From positions 30,250-94,249 of the forward strand of contig JAYFQU010000021.1 in NCBI GenBank assembly GCA_034926785.1: a stretch of DNA of 64,000 nucleotides, read 5' to 3'. The DNA comes from UBA7703 sp034926785. Its GTDB lineage: Bacteria > Bacillota > Clostridia > Christensenellales > CAG-138. The notes under the pieces were generated by a model that worked only from the letters and a program-made list of their open reading frames with translations, was not told the DNA's origin and did no database searches. The translations under genes and the position numbers were made by a program. Positions 51,795-59,758 of the stretch are shown piece after piece; the stretch's first letter is position 1, and each line of letters begins with the position of its first letter.

Positions 51795-53093
51795 ATGAAA
51801 CAGATATTTTTCAAGATTTCCCTCTCCTTATCGCTGGCCTTTCTGCTGGCCGGATGTTCCGTCTCCCCCGACGCAGGGACGGAGGACGTGAGCCCGGCCT
51901 CCGGCGAGGTTCTAACGGCCGAAGGCGAAGATTCCTCCTCGGAGGCGGAGCCAAGCGGCGCGCAGGCCGCCACGCCCGACCCAGCTGCTTCGCCCGCGGA
52001 GCAGCCGCTCCCAGCGCTTTTGCCGGCGGATAACGCTTTCGCGATCCTGTTTGTCAATGTTGGAAAGGCGGACGCGGCGATTTTGCGCTTTGGCACGCAT
52101 ACGGTTCTCATCGACACCGGCTCAAAGGATTCCGCCCCGCAACTTCTGGCGGGGCTCAACGCGCTTCGCGTGACTCAAATCGACGCGGTGTTCATCACCC
52201 ACAGCCACAGCGATCATCTGGGCGGACTGGACGCGCTCGCATCGAATTATGACATCCCGATGGTGTATTCCCCGTTTTTTTCCGAGACGGATAAAAACGG
52301 CACGGGAAAGATCGTCAAGCGCGCGGAAAAGCTCCGGCTCGCGCACAAGGAGCTCAAGGCGGGAGACAGGGTTCCCGTTGCGGACGGAGTCTCATTCTCC
52401 GTGCTTGGCCCGCTCGAATTAAACGAACAGGACGACAACGATAATTCCCTCGTCTTGCAGTTCTCCTACGGCAACAGAACATATCTGTTCACGGGGGATA
52501 TGCAGTTCGCCGAGGAACAGACCCTCATCGACTCCGGCGTGCGTCTGCAGAGCGATGTGCTCAAGGTTGGCAACCATGGTAATCCGGATGCAACAGGCGA
52601 GGATTTTGCCGCGCTGGTCTCCCCCTCGATTGCAATCATCTCAACCAACACCGGAGAGGATACGGACAGCGCAAATCCGCGCGTCTATTCCGCGCTCTCC
52701 ATGGCGAATCTCTCGGTGACGCAGAACTTTCCCCTCGGTATCCTGCTCACGCCGGACGGTGCGGGCGGCATCGCCCTCTCCAATCCCGCGCGAGAGGCCG
52801 CGCCCGTTTCCGTCAGCGTTGCACAGATCGATGTCGACCGGCAAAGCGTCTCCCTCTCCAACAGCGGAACCGGCGCTGCCGATCTCTCCGGCTGTATCCT
52901 CTTCTCTGCGCGCTCCGGCGCGGCGCTTCGCTTCCCGCAGGGCACCATTCTCCATGCGGGGGAGTCGCTCACCATCGGCGCGGGAGAAGCCCTTTCCTTT
53001 GTAAACGAGGAGAAGCCGCTCAACAAAAAGAAATCGAATACCATCCGGTTATTCTCCCCGTTGGGCATACTCATCAGCGAGCTGGAACGCTAA
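51795..53093 (+). CDS. ComEC-C-like metallo-beta-lactamase-fold lipoprotein with lamin-tail-like domain
   Basis: A 432-residue lipoprotein (lipobox LAGC, Cys21). After an acidic Ser/Ala/Pro linker comes an MBL-fold domain (about residues 75-330) with the metal motif ITHSHSDHLGG, a later FTGDMQ aspartate and KVGNHGNPD, matching the extracellular ComEC/Rec2 hydrolase group. Residues about 335-430 resemble a lamin-tail domain (SVSLSNSGTGAADLSGCIL, GESLTIGAG, NTIRLFSPLG). Extracellular nuclease or DNA-binding activity is possible, but the substrate is unknown. The start is the ATG 6 nt after a -10 box. Confidence 0.87.
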   Translation: MKQIFFKISLSLSLAFLLAGCSVSPDAGTEDVSPASGEVLTAEGEDSSSEAEPSGAQAATPDPAASPAEQPLPALLPADNAFAILFVNVGKADAAILRFGTHTVLIDTGSKDSAPQLLAGLNALRVTQIDAVFITHSHSDHLGGLDALASNYDIPMVYSPFFSETDKNGTGKIVKRAEKLRLAHKELKAGDRVPVADGVSFSVLGPLELNEQDDNDNSLVLQFSYGNRTYLFTGDMQFAEEQTLIDSGVRLQSDVLKVGNHGNPDATGEDFAALVSPSIAIISTNTGEDTDSANPRVYSALSMANLSVTQNFPLGILLTPDGAGGIALSNPAREAAPVSVSVAQIDVDRQSVSLSNSGTGAADLSGCILFSARSGAALRFPQGTILHAGESLTIGAGEALSFVNEEKPLNKKKSNTIRLFSPLGILISELER

Positions 53094-53097
53094 AACG

Positions 53098-53127
53098 AAA
53101 AAACGGCAGACGCTTTTGCGTCTGCCG
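53098..53127 (-). terminator. Terminator of the TlpA/CD1871A/ferredoxin operon
   Basis: A 10-bp stem with a tetraloop and six T residues on the minus strand, now 230 nt beyond the last stop codon because an element separates it from its duplicate at 53322-53345. Confidence 0.8.
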
Positions 53128-53345
53128 GGGGCCGTCAAAAAACGAGTTTTTTGACGGGGCAACCGCTCTTTGCCTCTCGTCCTCCGGACTCCGAACGGCA
53201 AAGAGCTGCAAAGAAACCGCCCGATCCCGGGCGATCCGTCGCGGCGGCAAAGCCGCCGTGGCCGGAACCGACGGGTTAAGGGCGCGGCCCTTAACAATCC
53301 CAGGGCTTTTTTGACAGGCTGCGGCAGACGCTTTTGCGTCTGCCG
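53098..53345. repeat. Terminator-nested element, copy B
   Basis: A 194-bp core (53128-53321) lies between two identical hairpins CGGCAGACGC-TTTT-GCGTCTGCCG (53104-53127 and 53322-53345). Only the outer side of the left copy carries the T run (minus strand). It lies between convergent genes, in the same core orientation as copy C. Confidence 0.82.
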
Positions 53346-53360
53346 TCGTGTTGTAGACGA

Positions 53361-54284
53361 TTACCGGTTTGTTTCGGCGGTTTCTTCCAGACCGTCCTTT
53401 TTCTTTTTTCCTGTGCCGAGTCTCCGGCCGCCAACATAAAATCCCGCGCTGAGCGCACGTGTCGGGCAAACCTTTACGCAGTCCCCGCATCGGATACACT
53501 CCATGTCATCCGGCGTTCTGGCCGGATCGACACCCATATTGCAAGCACGCTTGCATGCGCCGCAATGGGTGCACGCACCCTCCTCCAGCTTCAGCCGATA
53601 GAACGAGGCTTTATTAAAGAGCGCATAGGCCGCCCCAAGCGGACAGAGATATTTGCAGAACGGGCGGTAAAGAAACACGGAAAGTCCCAGAATCAGAATC
53701 AGAATCGCCATCTTCCAACTGAAGATGAAACCAACGACCCCACGAAGTGTTGGATTGGCCAACAGCAGCGGAATACCCGCAAACAATGTTCCGGAAGGGC
53801 AGACCCACTTGCAAAACCACGGTGTGCCGACGCCCGCCGCGTTTTTAATCAGCGCCGGCAGAAGGACCACCAGCACCGCCAGCACGACATATTTCAGATA
53901 GCGCAGCAACCGGTCGTGCTTGAAGGTGCCGATCTTCGGGGAAGGAATCTTGTAAAGCAAATCCTGCACCCAACCAAACGGGCAAAGAAACCCGCAGACA
54001 AGGCGGCCGAACAACGCGCCGAACGCGAGCAGAAAACCAGTCACATAAAACGGAAAACGAACCTCCCGCGCCGCCAGTTCCGCCTGCAAAGACCCAATCG
54101 GGCAGGCGCCGAGCGCGCCCGGGCAGGAATAGCAGTTGAGCCCCGGCATGCAGACGGACTTCGAATCTCCCTGCCAGATCCGCCCTTTGACGAAACCGAC
54201 CAGATATCCGTTGGTGACGACGGTCCACGCCGCCTGGATTGTTTGCCGGACGGTATTTCTCTTTTGTTTGATTCTGTTATCCAA
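53361..54284 (-). CDS. NapH-like polyferredoxin membrane protein
   Basis: A 307-residue membrane protein with four Cys-pair loops (CYSCPGALGACP, CGFLCPFGWVQD, CKWVCPSGTL, CKYLCPLGA), about five hydrophobic segments, and two C-terminal [4Fe-4S] motifs (CTHCGACKRACN and CIRCGDCVKVCPT). This NapH/RdxA-type layout passes electrons across or along the membrane. The start is taken as a TTG that overlaps the stop of the CD1871A gene by 8 nt, with GGAG 11 bases upstream; a longer frame would run back through that gene. Its partner is inferred to be the CXXC peptide and thioredoxin encoded upstream. Confidence 0.85.
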   Translation of the reverse strand: MDNRIKQKRNTVRQTIQAAWTVVTNGYLVGFVKGRIWQGDSKSVCMPGLNCYSCPGALGACPIGSLQAELAAREVRFPFYVTGFLLAFGALFGRLVCGFLCPFGWVQDLLYKIPSPKIGTFKHDRLLRYLKYVVLAVLVVLLPALIKNAAGVGTPWFCKWVCPSGTLFAGIPLLLANPTLRGVVGFIFSWKMAILILILGLSVFLYRPFCKYLCPLGAAYALFNKASFYRLKLEEGACTHCGACKRACNMGVDPARTPDDMECIRCGDCVKVCPTRALSAGFYVGGRRLGTGKKKKDGLEETAETNR

Positions 54285-54420
54285 TGCCGATACACTCCAG
54301 ACAGATATTGATCGCGCGGGAGAGCACAACGGCAACTTCGCCGCCCCAGATGCCAAGAACGATTAAGCCCGCACCCAACGCGAGGATGAGGTATGGCAAA
54401 GCGCGCTTCGCGGCCTGCAT
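54277..54420 (-). CDS. CD1871A-family CXXC-motif membrane peptide
   Basis: A 47-residue peptide: one hydrophobic segment (about residues 8-25), then GGEVAVVLSRAINI and the C-terminal CLECIGIG, the hallmark of the CD1871A family. Its ATG overlaps the stop of the TlpA-like gene (TGATG), and its own stop overlaps the start of the polyferredoxin gene. The CXXC pair, on the far side of a membrane span, is a likely dithiol relay between the two partners; that is inference, as the family has no known activity to my knowledge. Confidence 0.85.
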   Translation of the reverse strand: MQAAKRALPYLILALGAGLIVLGIWGGEVAVVLSRAINICLECIGIG

Positions 54421-54974
54421 CAGGAAACCTGCTTCAAAAGCGCGTCAATCAATTTGGACCAGTCTTCATAGCTATTGGCGCCAACGACCGCCTGGCCAAC
54501 CTGTTTTCCGGTGGAATCATAGAAAAGTGTCGTGGGAATGTATTGATATCCCTGAATTTCGTCCAGGAAAAAGCCTTCGTTCTTAACCACGGGATAGGGG
54601 ATCCCTTGGTCGGCGATAAACTGTTTCGCATTCTCAACGTCGCTGTTATCCGCCGCAACGCCAACCAATTGAAATCCTTTGTTGGCGTAATCATCGCTGA
54701 TTTTGATCAGGTCGGGGATCTCGCCGACGCACGGCCCGCACCAGGTTGCCCAATAGTTAACCATAACCAGCTTATGGTCGGAAAACACCGATTCATCAAG
54801 CGTATCCCCCGTCAGGGTGGTAAACGAAAGGGAGGCGGCGGCATCAGCCGATTCCGTTGCTGCCGGCGCTTGCGTAGCTTCCGGCGCGTCCGCGGGAGCG
54901 GGCGCCGCGGCACACGCAGTAAACAACAGGCTCAAAAGCAATACGCTCATGAGAATCACAACCATCTTTTTCAT
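54420..54974 (-). CDS. TlpA-family thioredoxin-like lipoprotein
   Basis: A 184-residue lipoprotein (lipobox FTAC, Cys21) with an Ala/Pro-rich linker and a thioredoxin fold (about residues 50-180) holding the active site NYWATWCGPC and the cis-proline segment YIPTTLFYD. It should reduce or exchange disulfides outside the membrane. It is first in a three-gene operon and shares one base with the next start. AAAGGA lies 11 bases before the chosen ATG; an ATG nine bases upstream (MNPD) is an alternative. Confidence 0.9.
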   Translation of the reverse strand: MKKMVVILMSVLLLSLLFTACAAAPAPADAPEATQAPAATESADAAASLSFTTLTGDTLDESVFSDHKLVMVNYWATWCGPCVGEIPDLIKISDDYANKGFQLVGVAADNSDVENAKQFIADQGIPYPVVKNEGFFLDEIQGYQYIPTTLFYDSTGKQVGQAVVGANSYEDWSKLIDALLKQVS

Positions 54975-55106
54975 GTCAGGGTTCATCCTTTCCATCACTG
55001 CCACAAGAGATTTGCCACATTTTTACGTCTGAAACGCGGGTAGATATGGTGGCCGGCCGGCAGGTTATCATTTTTATCGTATGGTATCTTTGCGTGTGCT
55101 TCCGTG

Positions 55107-55139
55107 ATTATATCACATGACGGAGTGTTCGGCCGAACA
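55107..55139 (-). promoter_or_regulatory. Promoter with 14-bp palindrome upstream of the TlpA operon
   Basis: On the minus strand, TGATATAAT is an extended -10 at 55114-55107. A perfect palindrome TGTTCGGCCGAACA (55126-55139) lies where the -35 should be. The rest of the gap from 55140 to 55570 shows no convincing gene or repeat. Confidence 0.55.
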
Positions 55140-55579
55140 TCGCGCCCCGGGATACGCCTCTGCTTTTTGGCCGCGACACACCGACGCATTGCGCGGACTT
55201 TTGATCGCAGGCGGACAAGCCTCCGTCGCCAAGTTGGCTTCTTCTCCTGAGAATTTGTTGATCTTTACGGTGCGAATGCCAACTCCGGTTGCGCCCCTGT
55301 TGCATAATCATGCGGTGCTATTGCCATCGATACCATGCCGCGCGCGACGCCCGCCCGGCCTCCTCCCCCCTCGCGCGTATTCGCTTTCTTCGGATGGCAC
55401 GGCTTTGCGCCTCCCAGCCATGACGACAACACCCAACTGAACCGTATCTTGGCGAAGCGACGCAGAACCGGGGGGGAGCCATCGTCGTATTTGATCAATT
55501 ATAAAACGAATTTCCGAAGAAGAATGCCTCTTTTTTCGAACGGATGTGTGAAATATCCGTAACATCTTGGGCAGGTATG

Positions 55580-55608
55580 TTTACATATATATACCGCTCA
55601 TGTATAAT
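55580..55608 (+). promoter_or_regulatory. Promoter of the Ig-like/SH3 surface protein gene
   Basis: TTTACA, 17 nt and TATAAT, about 45 nt before the ATG. Confidence 0.75.
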
Positions 55609-55652
55609 TTCCACGACGGAATGTCTTTCATGCAAGAAAGGATGTGTACCGA

Positions 55653-58442
55653 ATGAAACGCACCATCGCACTGGTACTGAGCTTACTTTTCCTGCTCGTG
55701 CTGGTGCCCAGCACCGCACTCGCGGAGAACGATGTAGAAGCACGCCTCGAGGTTACAATCCCCGTCGCGACGCAAACCCTGTTCCAGTATGGGATTGATC
55801 CATTCAACTGGAATAGCTCTTCTCTGGTCGTCACGCTGTATGATAAGCTCACGAACAGCGGTGGAACGGTGATCCCAAACATGGGAACCACGCCGGCGGC
55901 CGACACCTATCTGCTCCAGATCAACGGCACCACCTATAATCCCGCTACGCCGTATACTTTTGTTGCAGGCGATATCGGCAAAAAAACCCTGACCCTGAAG
56001 TATACCTATACCCCCAGCGGTCATACGGGCGCCGTTACCATCACCAAGGATGTCACGATTTCGGTACAGAAGAACGTTTTAAGCGCTCTGACCGCGTCTG
56101 GCAGCGTTCAGGATGCGTATTATGCGGGTGAAACGCTGAACATCTCCGGTCTGATTGTTTCAGCCAATTATACCAACACCGTGGATCCGGTCACGCTCAC
56201 GAGCGCGGACTATACGGTCACTGCGGCTTCCGACTTGATCGGCTCCAATGAAATCGCAATTTCCGAGCCGCTCACAGCGCTTCAGACCCAGCTGGTTGTT
56301 TCCCGCACGGAGAAGTATGACGGTTCCAGCACCGAGGTCACCCAGAAGGGCAGCCTCCCCATCACCGTCAATCCTGCGGCGACCGGCCTCAGCCTGAGCG
56401 CCTCCACGCTGAATCCGACCATCGGCGACGCTGCGACCACCGTTACGGCAAACGTAACCGGTTCGGGCAATGCATGTCTGGTTGCGAGCGTGGATAAACC
56501 CGCTGTTGCGGCAATCGATACCTCCACCCTGACCTCTGGCGGCACATTTACTATTACGCCGCTCTCCGTCGGCACTGCGGTCGTCACCGTCCGCACCCGC
56601 GGCAACAACATCAGCAAGACCGTCGTCGTCACCGTCGCGAAGGCGCCCGTTCCGGTTAATGCGCTTGTGTTGGATAAATCCTCGCTTTCGCTGCCTGTGA
56701 ACGGCACCTATTCCTTCTCGGCAACCGTCGGTCCCGATGACGCGACCAACAAGACGCTGACCTGGATCAGTTCCAGCCCAAGCGATGTCTCTGTTGACGC
56801 CACCGGCACGATCAAGGTTCTGCGCGATTTTTCTGCTCCGGTCACCATCACGGCAACCACCGTATCGCTGCCGGCGGTTACCGCAACCTGTACGGTCACG
56901 GTTAACACGGTGGCGGTGGATGGCATCTCCATCAGCGATACCGGTATCACGCTCTATAAGGGCAGCTGGAAGAAGCTCACCGCAGTCATTACCCCCTCCG
57001 GCGCGGCGGATCCCGCCGTCACCTGGTCCAGCAACGATGAAGCCGTCGCGAAGGTTGACTCCACCGGCAAAATCACCGCGATCGGCGTTCCGGCAGGCAA
57101 GGAGTATGGGGAAGCGACCATCACCGCGCAATCCTCCAATCCTTCTGTAAAAGCAACCTGCACGGTTAAGGTGCTTCCGGCCGTGCTCATTACGAGCCTG
57201 ACGCTCAATAAGTCTGATCTGGCGCTCAACGTTGGCGATGAGGAGACCCTTACCGTCAACGGAGCACCCACCAATGCCACCAACAAGACGATCAACTGGA
57301 CAAGCAGCAATACCGCCGTCGCCTCCGTCAGTTCCGTCAGCAGTTCCGCCGGTAAGGTGATCGCCGCCGGCAAGGGTACCGCGGTCATCAAGGCCGAATC
57401 CACAGATGGCAGCGGCAAATACGTCTCCTGTGTGGTTACCGTCAATAATATCCAGATTCTGAACGTCTATCTGGACAAGTCCTCGTTTGACCTGAGCGAA
57501 GGCGACACCGCTACCGTGAAGGCGACGATTTATCCGACCAACGCCACAACGCAGACCCTTAAGTGGACCAGCTCCAATACGTCTGTGGCAACCGTTGACT
57601 CCAAGGGCAACATCACCGCTGGCGCGACGAAGGGCTATGCCATCATCACCGCCGCGGCAACCGACGGCAGCGGCAAATATGCCGAGTGCGTCGTGCTCTC
57701 TAAGCCAAAGGTCTATGTAACGGGCGTAACCATCAACTATGGCACCACGCTCGACCTGTTGCTCAACGACTCCACCTTCCTCAAGGCCACGATCCTTCCG
57801 ACCAACGCCACGACGCAGGCGGTCACTTGGACCAGCTCGAACGCCAGCGTTGCAAGCATCGACTCCAATGGCTTGCTCAAGGGTCTGACGCTTGGTGAGG
57901 CAACCATCACCGCAACGGCGGATACCAAGACGGTTAGCATCAAGATCACCGTGACCAACACCGAGTATAACTACGGCGTCGCCGGAAACTTCAACCGCAG
58001 AGTCAACGTCCGCGCCTCTGCAAGCGGCCTGAGCAAGAACGTCGGCTACGCATATCGCGGAGACACGTTCAAAATCCTTGGTAAAACCGGCAACTGGTAT
58101 TACATCCAGTACAACAACACCACCAAGGCATACATCTGGGCGAGCTATCTGAAGGCCACGAAGACCTCCGCCGCCTATACCTCTGCAAACGGCAGCGTTA
58201 CGCCGGCGCCCGGCACAACCGCAACACCGTCCACAACGGGAACGCCGACCAAGGTTACCATCGCGAACTGCCTCTATGCGGTCAATGTTCGCGCCAGCGC
58301 GAGCACATCCAGCACGCGCATCGGCAAGGCCTCCCTTGGCGCAACCTACACCTACCTTGCGAAGGAAGGCGACTGGTACAAGATCCAGTACAACACCACG
58401 ACGATCGGCTATGTCTATGGCACTTTCGTCTCCCTGAGCTAA
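55653..58442 (+). CDS. Secreted protein with bacterial Ig-like (BIG_2) repeats and two SH3-like domains
   Basis: A 929-residue exported protein: signal peptide (LVLSLLFLLVLVPSTALA), an N-terminal region with a GLIV-type Ig-like unit (about 150-240), then five clear and one degenerate BIG_2 repeats (about 240-770), each with a TW.SSN..VA.VDS.G.I core. Two SH3b domains end the protein (RVNVRASASGLSKNVG, NWYYIQYNN; then VNVRASASTSSTRIG, DWYKIQYNT), joined by a Thr/Pro linker. SH3b domains usually bind cell wall; the protein is probably wall-associated. GAAAGGA lies upstream of the ATG. No sortase motif is seen. Confidence 0.9.
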   Translation: MKRTIALVLSLLFLLVLVPSTALAENDVEARLEVTIPVATQTLFQYGIDPFNWNSSSLVVTLYDKLTNSGGTVIPNMGTTPAADTYLLQINGTTYNPATPYTFVAGDIGKKTLTLKYTYTPSGHTGAVTITKDVTISVQKNVLSALTASGSVQDAYYAGETLNISGLIVSANYTNTVDPVTLTSADYTVTAASDLIGSNEIAISEPLTALQTQLVVSRTEKYDGSSTEVTQKGSLPITVNPAATGLSLSASTLNPTIGDAATTVTANVTGSGNACLVASVDKPAVAAIDTSTLTSGGTFTITPLSVGTAVVTVRTRGNNISKTVVVTVAKAPVPVNALVLDKSSLSLPVNGTYSFSATVGPDDATNKTLTWISSSPSDVSVDATGTIKVLRDFSAPVTITATTVSLPAVTATCTVTVNTVAVDGISISDTGITLYKGSWKKLTAVITPSGAADPAVTWSSNDEAVAKVDSTGKITAIGVPAGKEYGEATITAQSSNPSVKATCTVKVLPAVLITSLTLNKSDLALNVGDEETLTVNGAPTNATNKTINWTSSNTAVASVSSVSSSAGKVIAAGKGTAVIKAESTDGSGKYVSCVVTVNNIQILNVYLDKSSFDLSEGDTATVKATIYPTNATTQTLKWTSSNTSVATVDSKGNITAGATKGYAIITAAATDGSGKYAECVVLSKPKVYVTGVTINYGTTLDLLLNDSTFLKATILPTNATTQAVTWTSSNASVASIDSNGLLKGLTLGEATITATADTKTVSIKITVTNTEYNYGVAGNFNRRVNVRASASGLSKNVGYAYRGDTFKILGKTGNWYYIQYNNTTKAYIWASYLKATKTSAAYTSANGSVTPAPGTTATPSTTGTPTKVTIANCLYAVNVRASASTSSTRIGKASLGATYTYLAKEGDWYKIQYNTTTIGYVYGTFVSLS

Positions 58443-58466
58443 TCGGACACATCCTGTCACATACGG

Positions 58467-58498
58467 CGAGCCGCCCTTTTCGGGCGGCTCGTCTTTTT
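58467..58498 (+). terminator. Terminator of the Ig-like/SH3 gene
   Basis: A 10-bp stem CGAGCCGCCC/GGGCGGCTCG with a TTTTC loop, followed by TCTTTTT. Confidence 0.9.
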
Positions 58499-58567
58499 CA
58501 TACTCTGGCAAAAAGGTTAACGCCGTGGGAACGATTGCGTCATTTTCGTAGCATTCGCGCCTCCTGG

Positions 58568-58597
58568 CTGGCAGGCAATGGTGATATTTGCTATACT
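58568..58597 (+). promoter_or_regulatory. Promoter giving a near-leaderless mRNA for the phosphoesterase
   Basis: CTGGCA, 18 nt and TATACT, with the ATG seven bases after the -10 box and only TTTTCTC between; the -35 is weak. Confidence 0.5.
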
Positions 58598-58604
58598 TTT
58601 TCTC

Positions 58605-59495
58605 ATGAATTCAACGCCCGACAATAGGATAAATCGCGTGTCCGCGGCGCCACGTGCACCGAAACGATGGAGCCTGCTGAGTAAAATACTCCTTGTTCTG
58701 GCTATCCTGTATCTATTTCTCAATCTAGGCGGAAAGGCGAGACTTGTGACCCGAACCTATGAAATAGCAGACCCCCGCATCGCATCCAATCTGCGCATTG
58801 CTATCGTAAGCGATCTGCACGGCGCGCTCTATGGGAACGAACAGAGCCGCATCCTAACAGCCCTTGAGCAGGCAAATCCGGACGCGGTCATTCTCCTTGG
58901 CGATATCTTTGATGAGCACGGGCGTAATGAGCAGTCCTATGTCCTGCTCGATGCGCTTTACGGCCGGTTCAACTGTTTCTTCATCTTTGGCAACCACGAG
59001 TATAAATCCGGCGAGATCACGCGGATTCGCACGGCGCTCCGGTCCGCGGACATCCCCGCCCTGTCCGGGGATTCCGTCCTCCTTGAGGCAAACAGCGCAA
59101 AGGTGCGGCTATTTGGAATAGACGACGGCCTCGGCGGAAAGGCAAAGCAAAAAAAGCAACTTCTGGCAGCGGCGGCGGAACGGCGCGACGACGAGTTCTC
59201 CATATTAGCCATTCATGTGCCCAACGACGTGGAATCCTATCTGCCATATGGGTTTGATCTGATGCTCTCCGGACACACGCACGGCGGACAGATCATCCTC
59301 CCCCGCGTCCTGAACGGCCTCTACGCGCCCGGTCAGGGACTCCTGCCCAAATACGGCGGGGGCAGATACGATTTCGAGGGTCAAACGCTCATCATCAGCC
59401 GTGGACTCGCGCGAAAGCCCATCTGGCTGCCGCGCGTGTTTAATCCGCCGGAGCTTGTTTTGGTCGATCTTAAGCCCGCGGAATCACTCCCGTAA
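58605..59495 (+). CDS. Membrane-anchored metallophosphoesterase, YkuE-like
   Basis: A 296-residue protein with one N-terminal membrane segment (about residues 25-43) and a calcineurin-like domain. All metal motifs are present: SDLHG, LLGDIFDE, GNHEY, AIH and GHTHGG. It resembles YaeI/YkuE-type phosphoesterases that act on UDP-sugar lipids or similar substrates; the substrate is not known. The ATG at 58605 lies 7 nt after a -10 box and no Shine-Dalgarno site is visible. A start nine codons upstream would lie inside the promoter. Confidence 0.88.
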   Translation: MNSTPDNRINRVSAAPRAPKRWSLLSKILLVLAILYLFLNLGGKARLVTRTYEIADPRIASNLRIAIVSDLHGALYGNEQSRILTALEQANPDAVILLGDIFDEHGRNEQSYVLLDALYGRFNCFFIFGNHEYKSGEITRIRTALRSADIPALSGDSVLLEANSAKVRLFGIDDGLGGKAKQKKQLLAAAAERRDDEFSILAIHVPNDVESYLPYGFDLMLSGHTHGGQIILPRVLNGLYAPGQGLLPKYGGGRYDFEGQTLIISRGLARKPIWLPRVFNPPELVLVDLKPAESLP

Positions 59496-59498
59496 TAC

Positions 59499-59751
59499 GC
59501 AAACAGCGCGCCTTCCGGCGCGCCGTTTGCGGCCGTCAAAAAACGAGTTTTTTGACGGGGAACCGCCCTTTGCCTCTCGTCCTCCGGACTCCGAACGGCA
59601 AAACGCTGCGAAGAAATCGCCCGATTCCGGGCGATCCGTCCCGGTGACAAAGTCACCGTAGCCGGAACCAATGGGTTAAGGGCTACGGCCCTTAACAATC
59701 CCGGGACTTTTTTTGACAGACTGAAGCGGCGCGCCTTCCGGCGCGCCGCTT
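59499..59751. repeat. Terminator-nested element, copy C
   Basis: A 193-bp core (about 59531-59723) lies between two copies of the hairpin GCGCGCC-TTCC-GGCGCGC. A matched stretch of about 25 bp including the following TTGC is repeated with one mismatch (59507-59530 and 59729-59753). The gap is between convergent genes. Identity to copy B is roughly 85 per cent by eye. Confidence 0.8.
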
Positions 59752-59758
59752 GCCTGTT

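Noticed and set aside
55126..55139. SOS (LexA) box
   Set aside because: The Bacillota box is GAAC-N4-GTTC; this palindrome has the half-sites in the opposite order.
55117..55570. Short open frames on both strands in the 55.1-55.6 kb gap
   Set aside because: No start signal, no hydrophobic or conserved pattern, and irregular composition; treated as non-coding.
56160..58511. A very long open frame on the strand opposite the Ig-like/SH3 gene
   Set aside because: It is a mirror of the repetitive, codon-biased coding sequence; it has no ribosome-binding site, promoter or recognisable domain.
24105..59751. A reading frame shared by the three terminator-nested elements (peptide phrase FAVRSPEDERQRA)
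   Set aside because: The frame stays open in all copies, but there is no common start codon or ribosome-binding site, and the pattern of changes follows base pairing in stems rather than codon positions.
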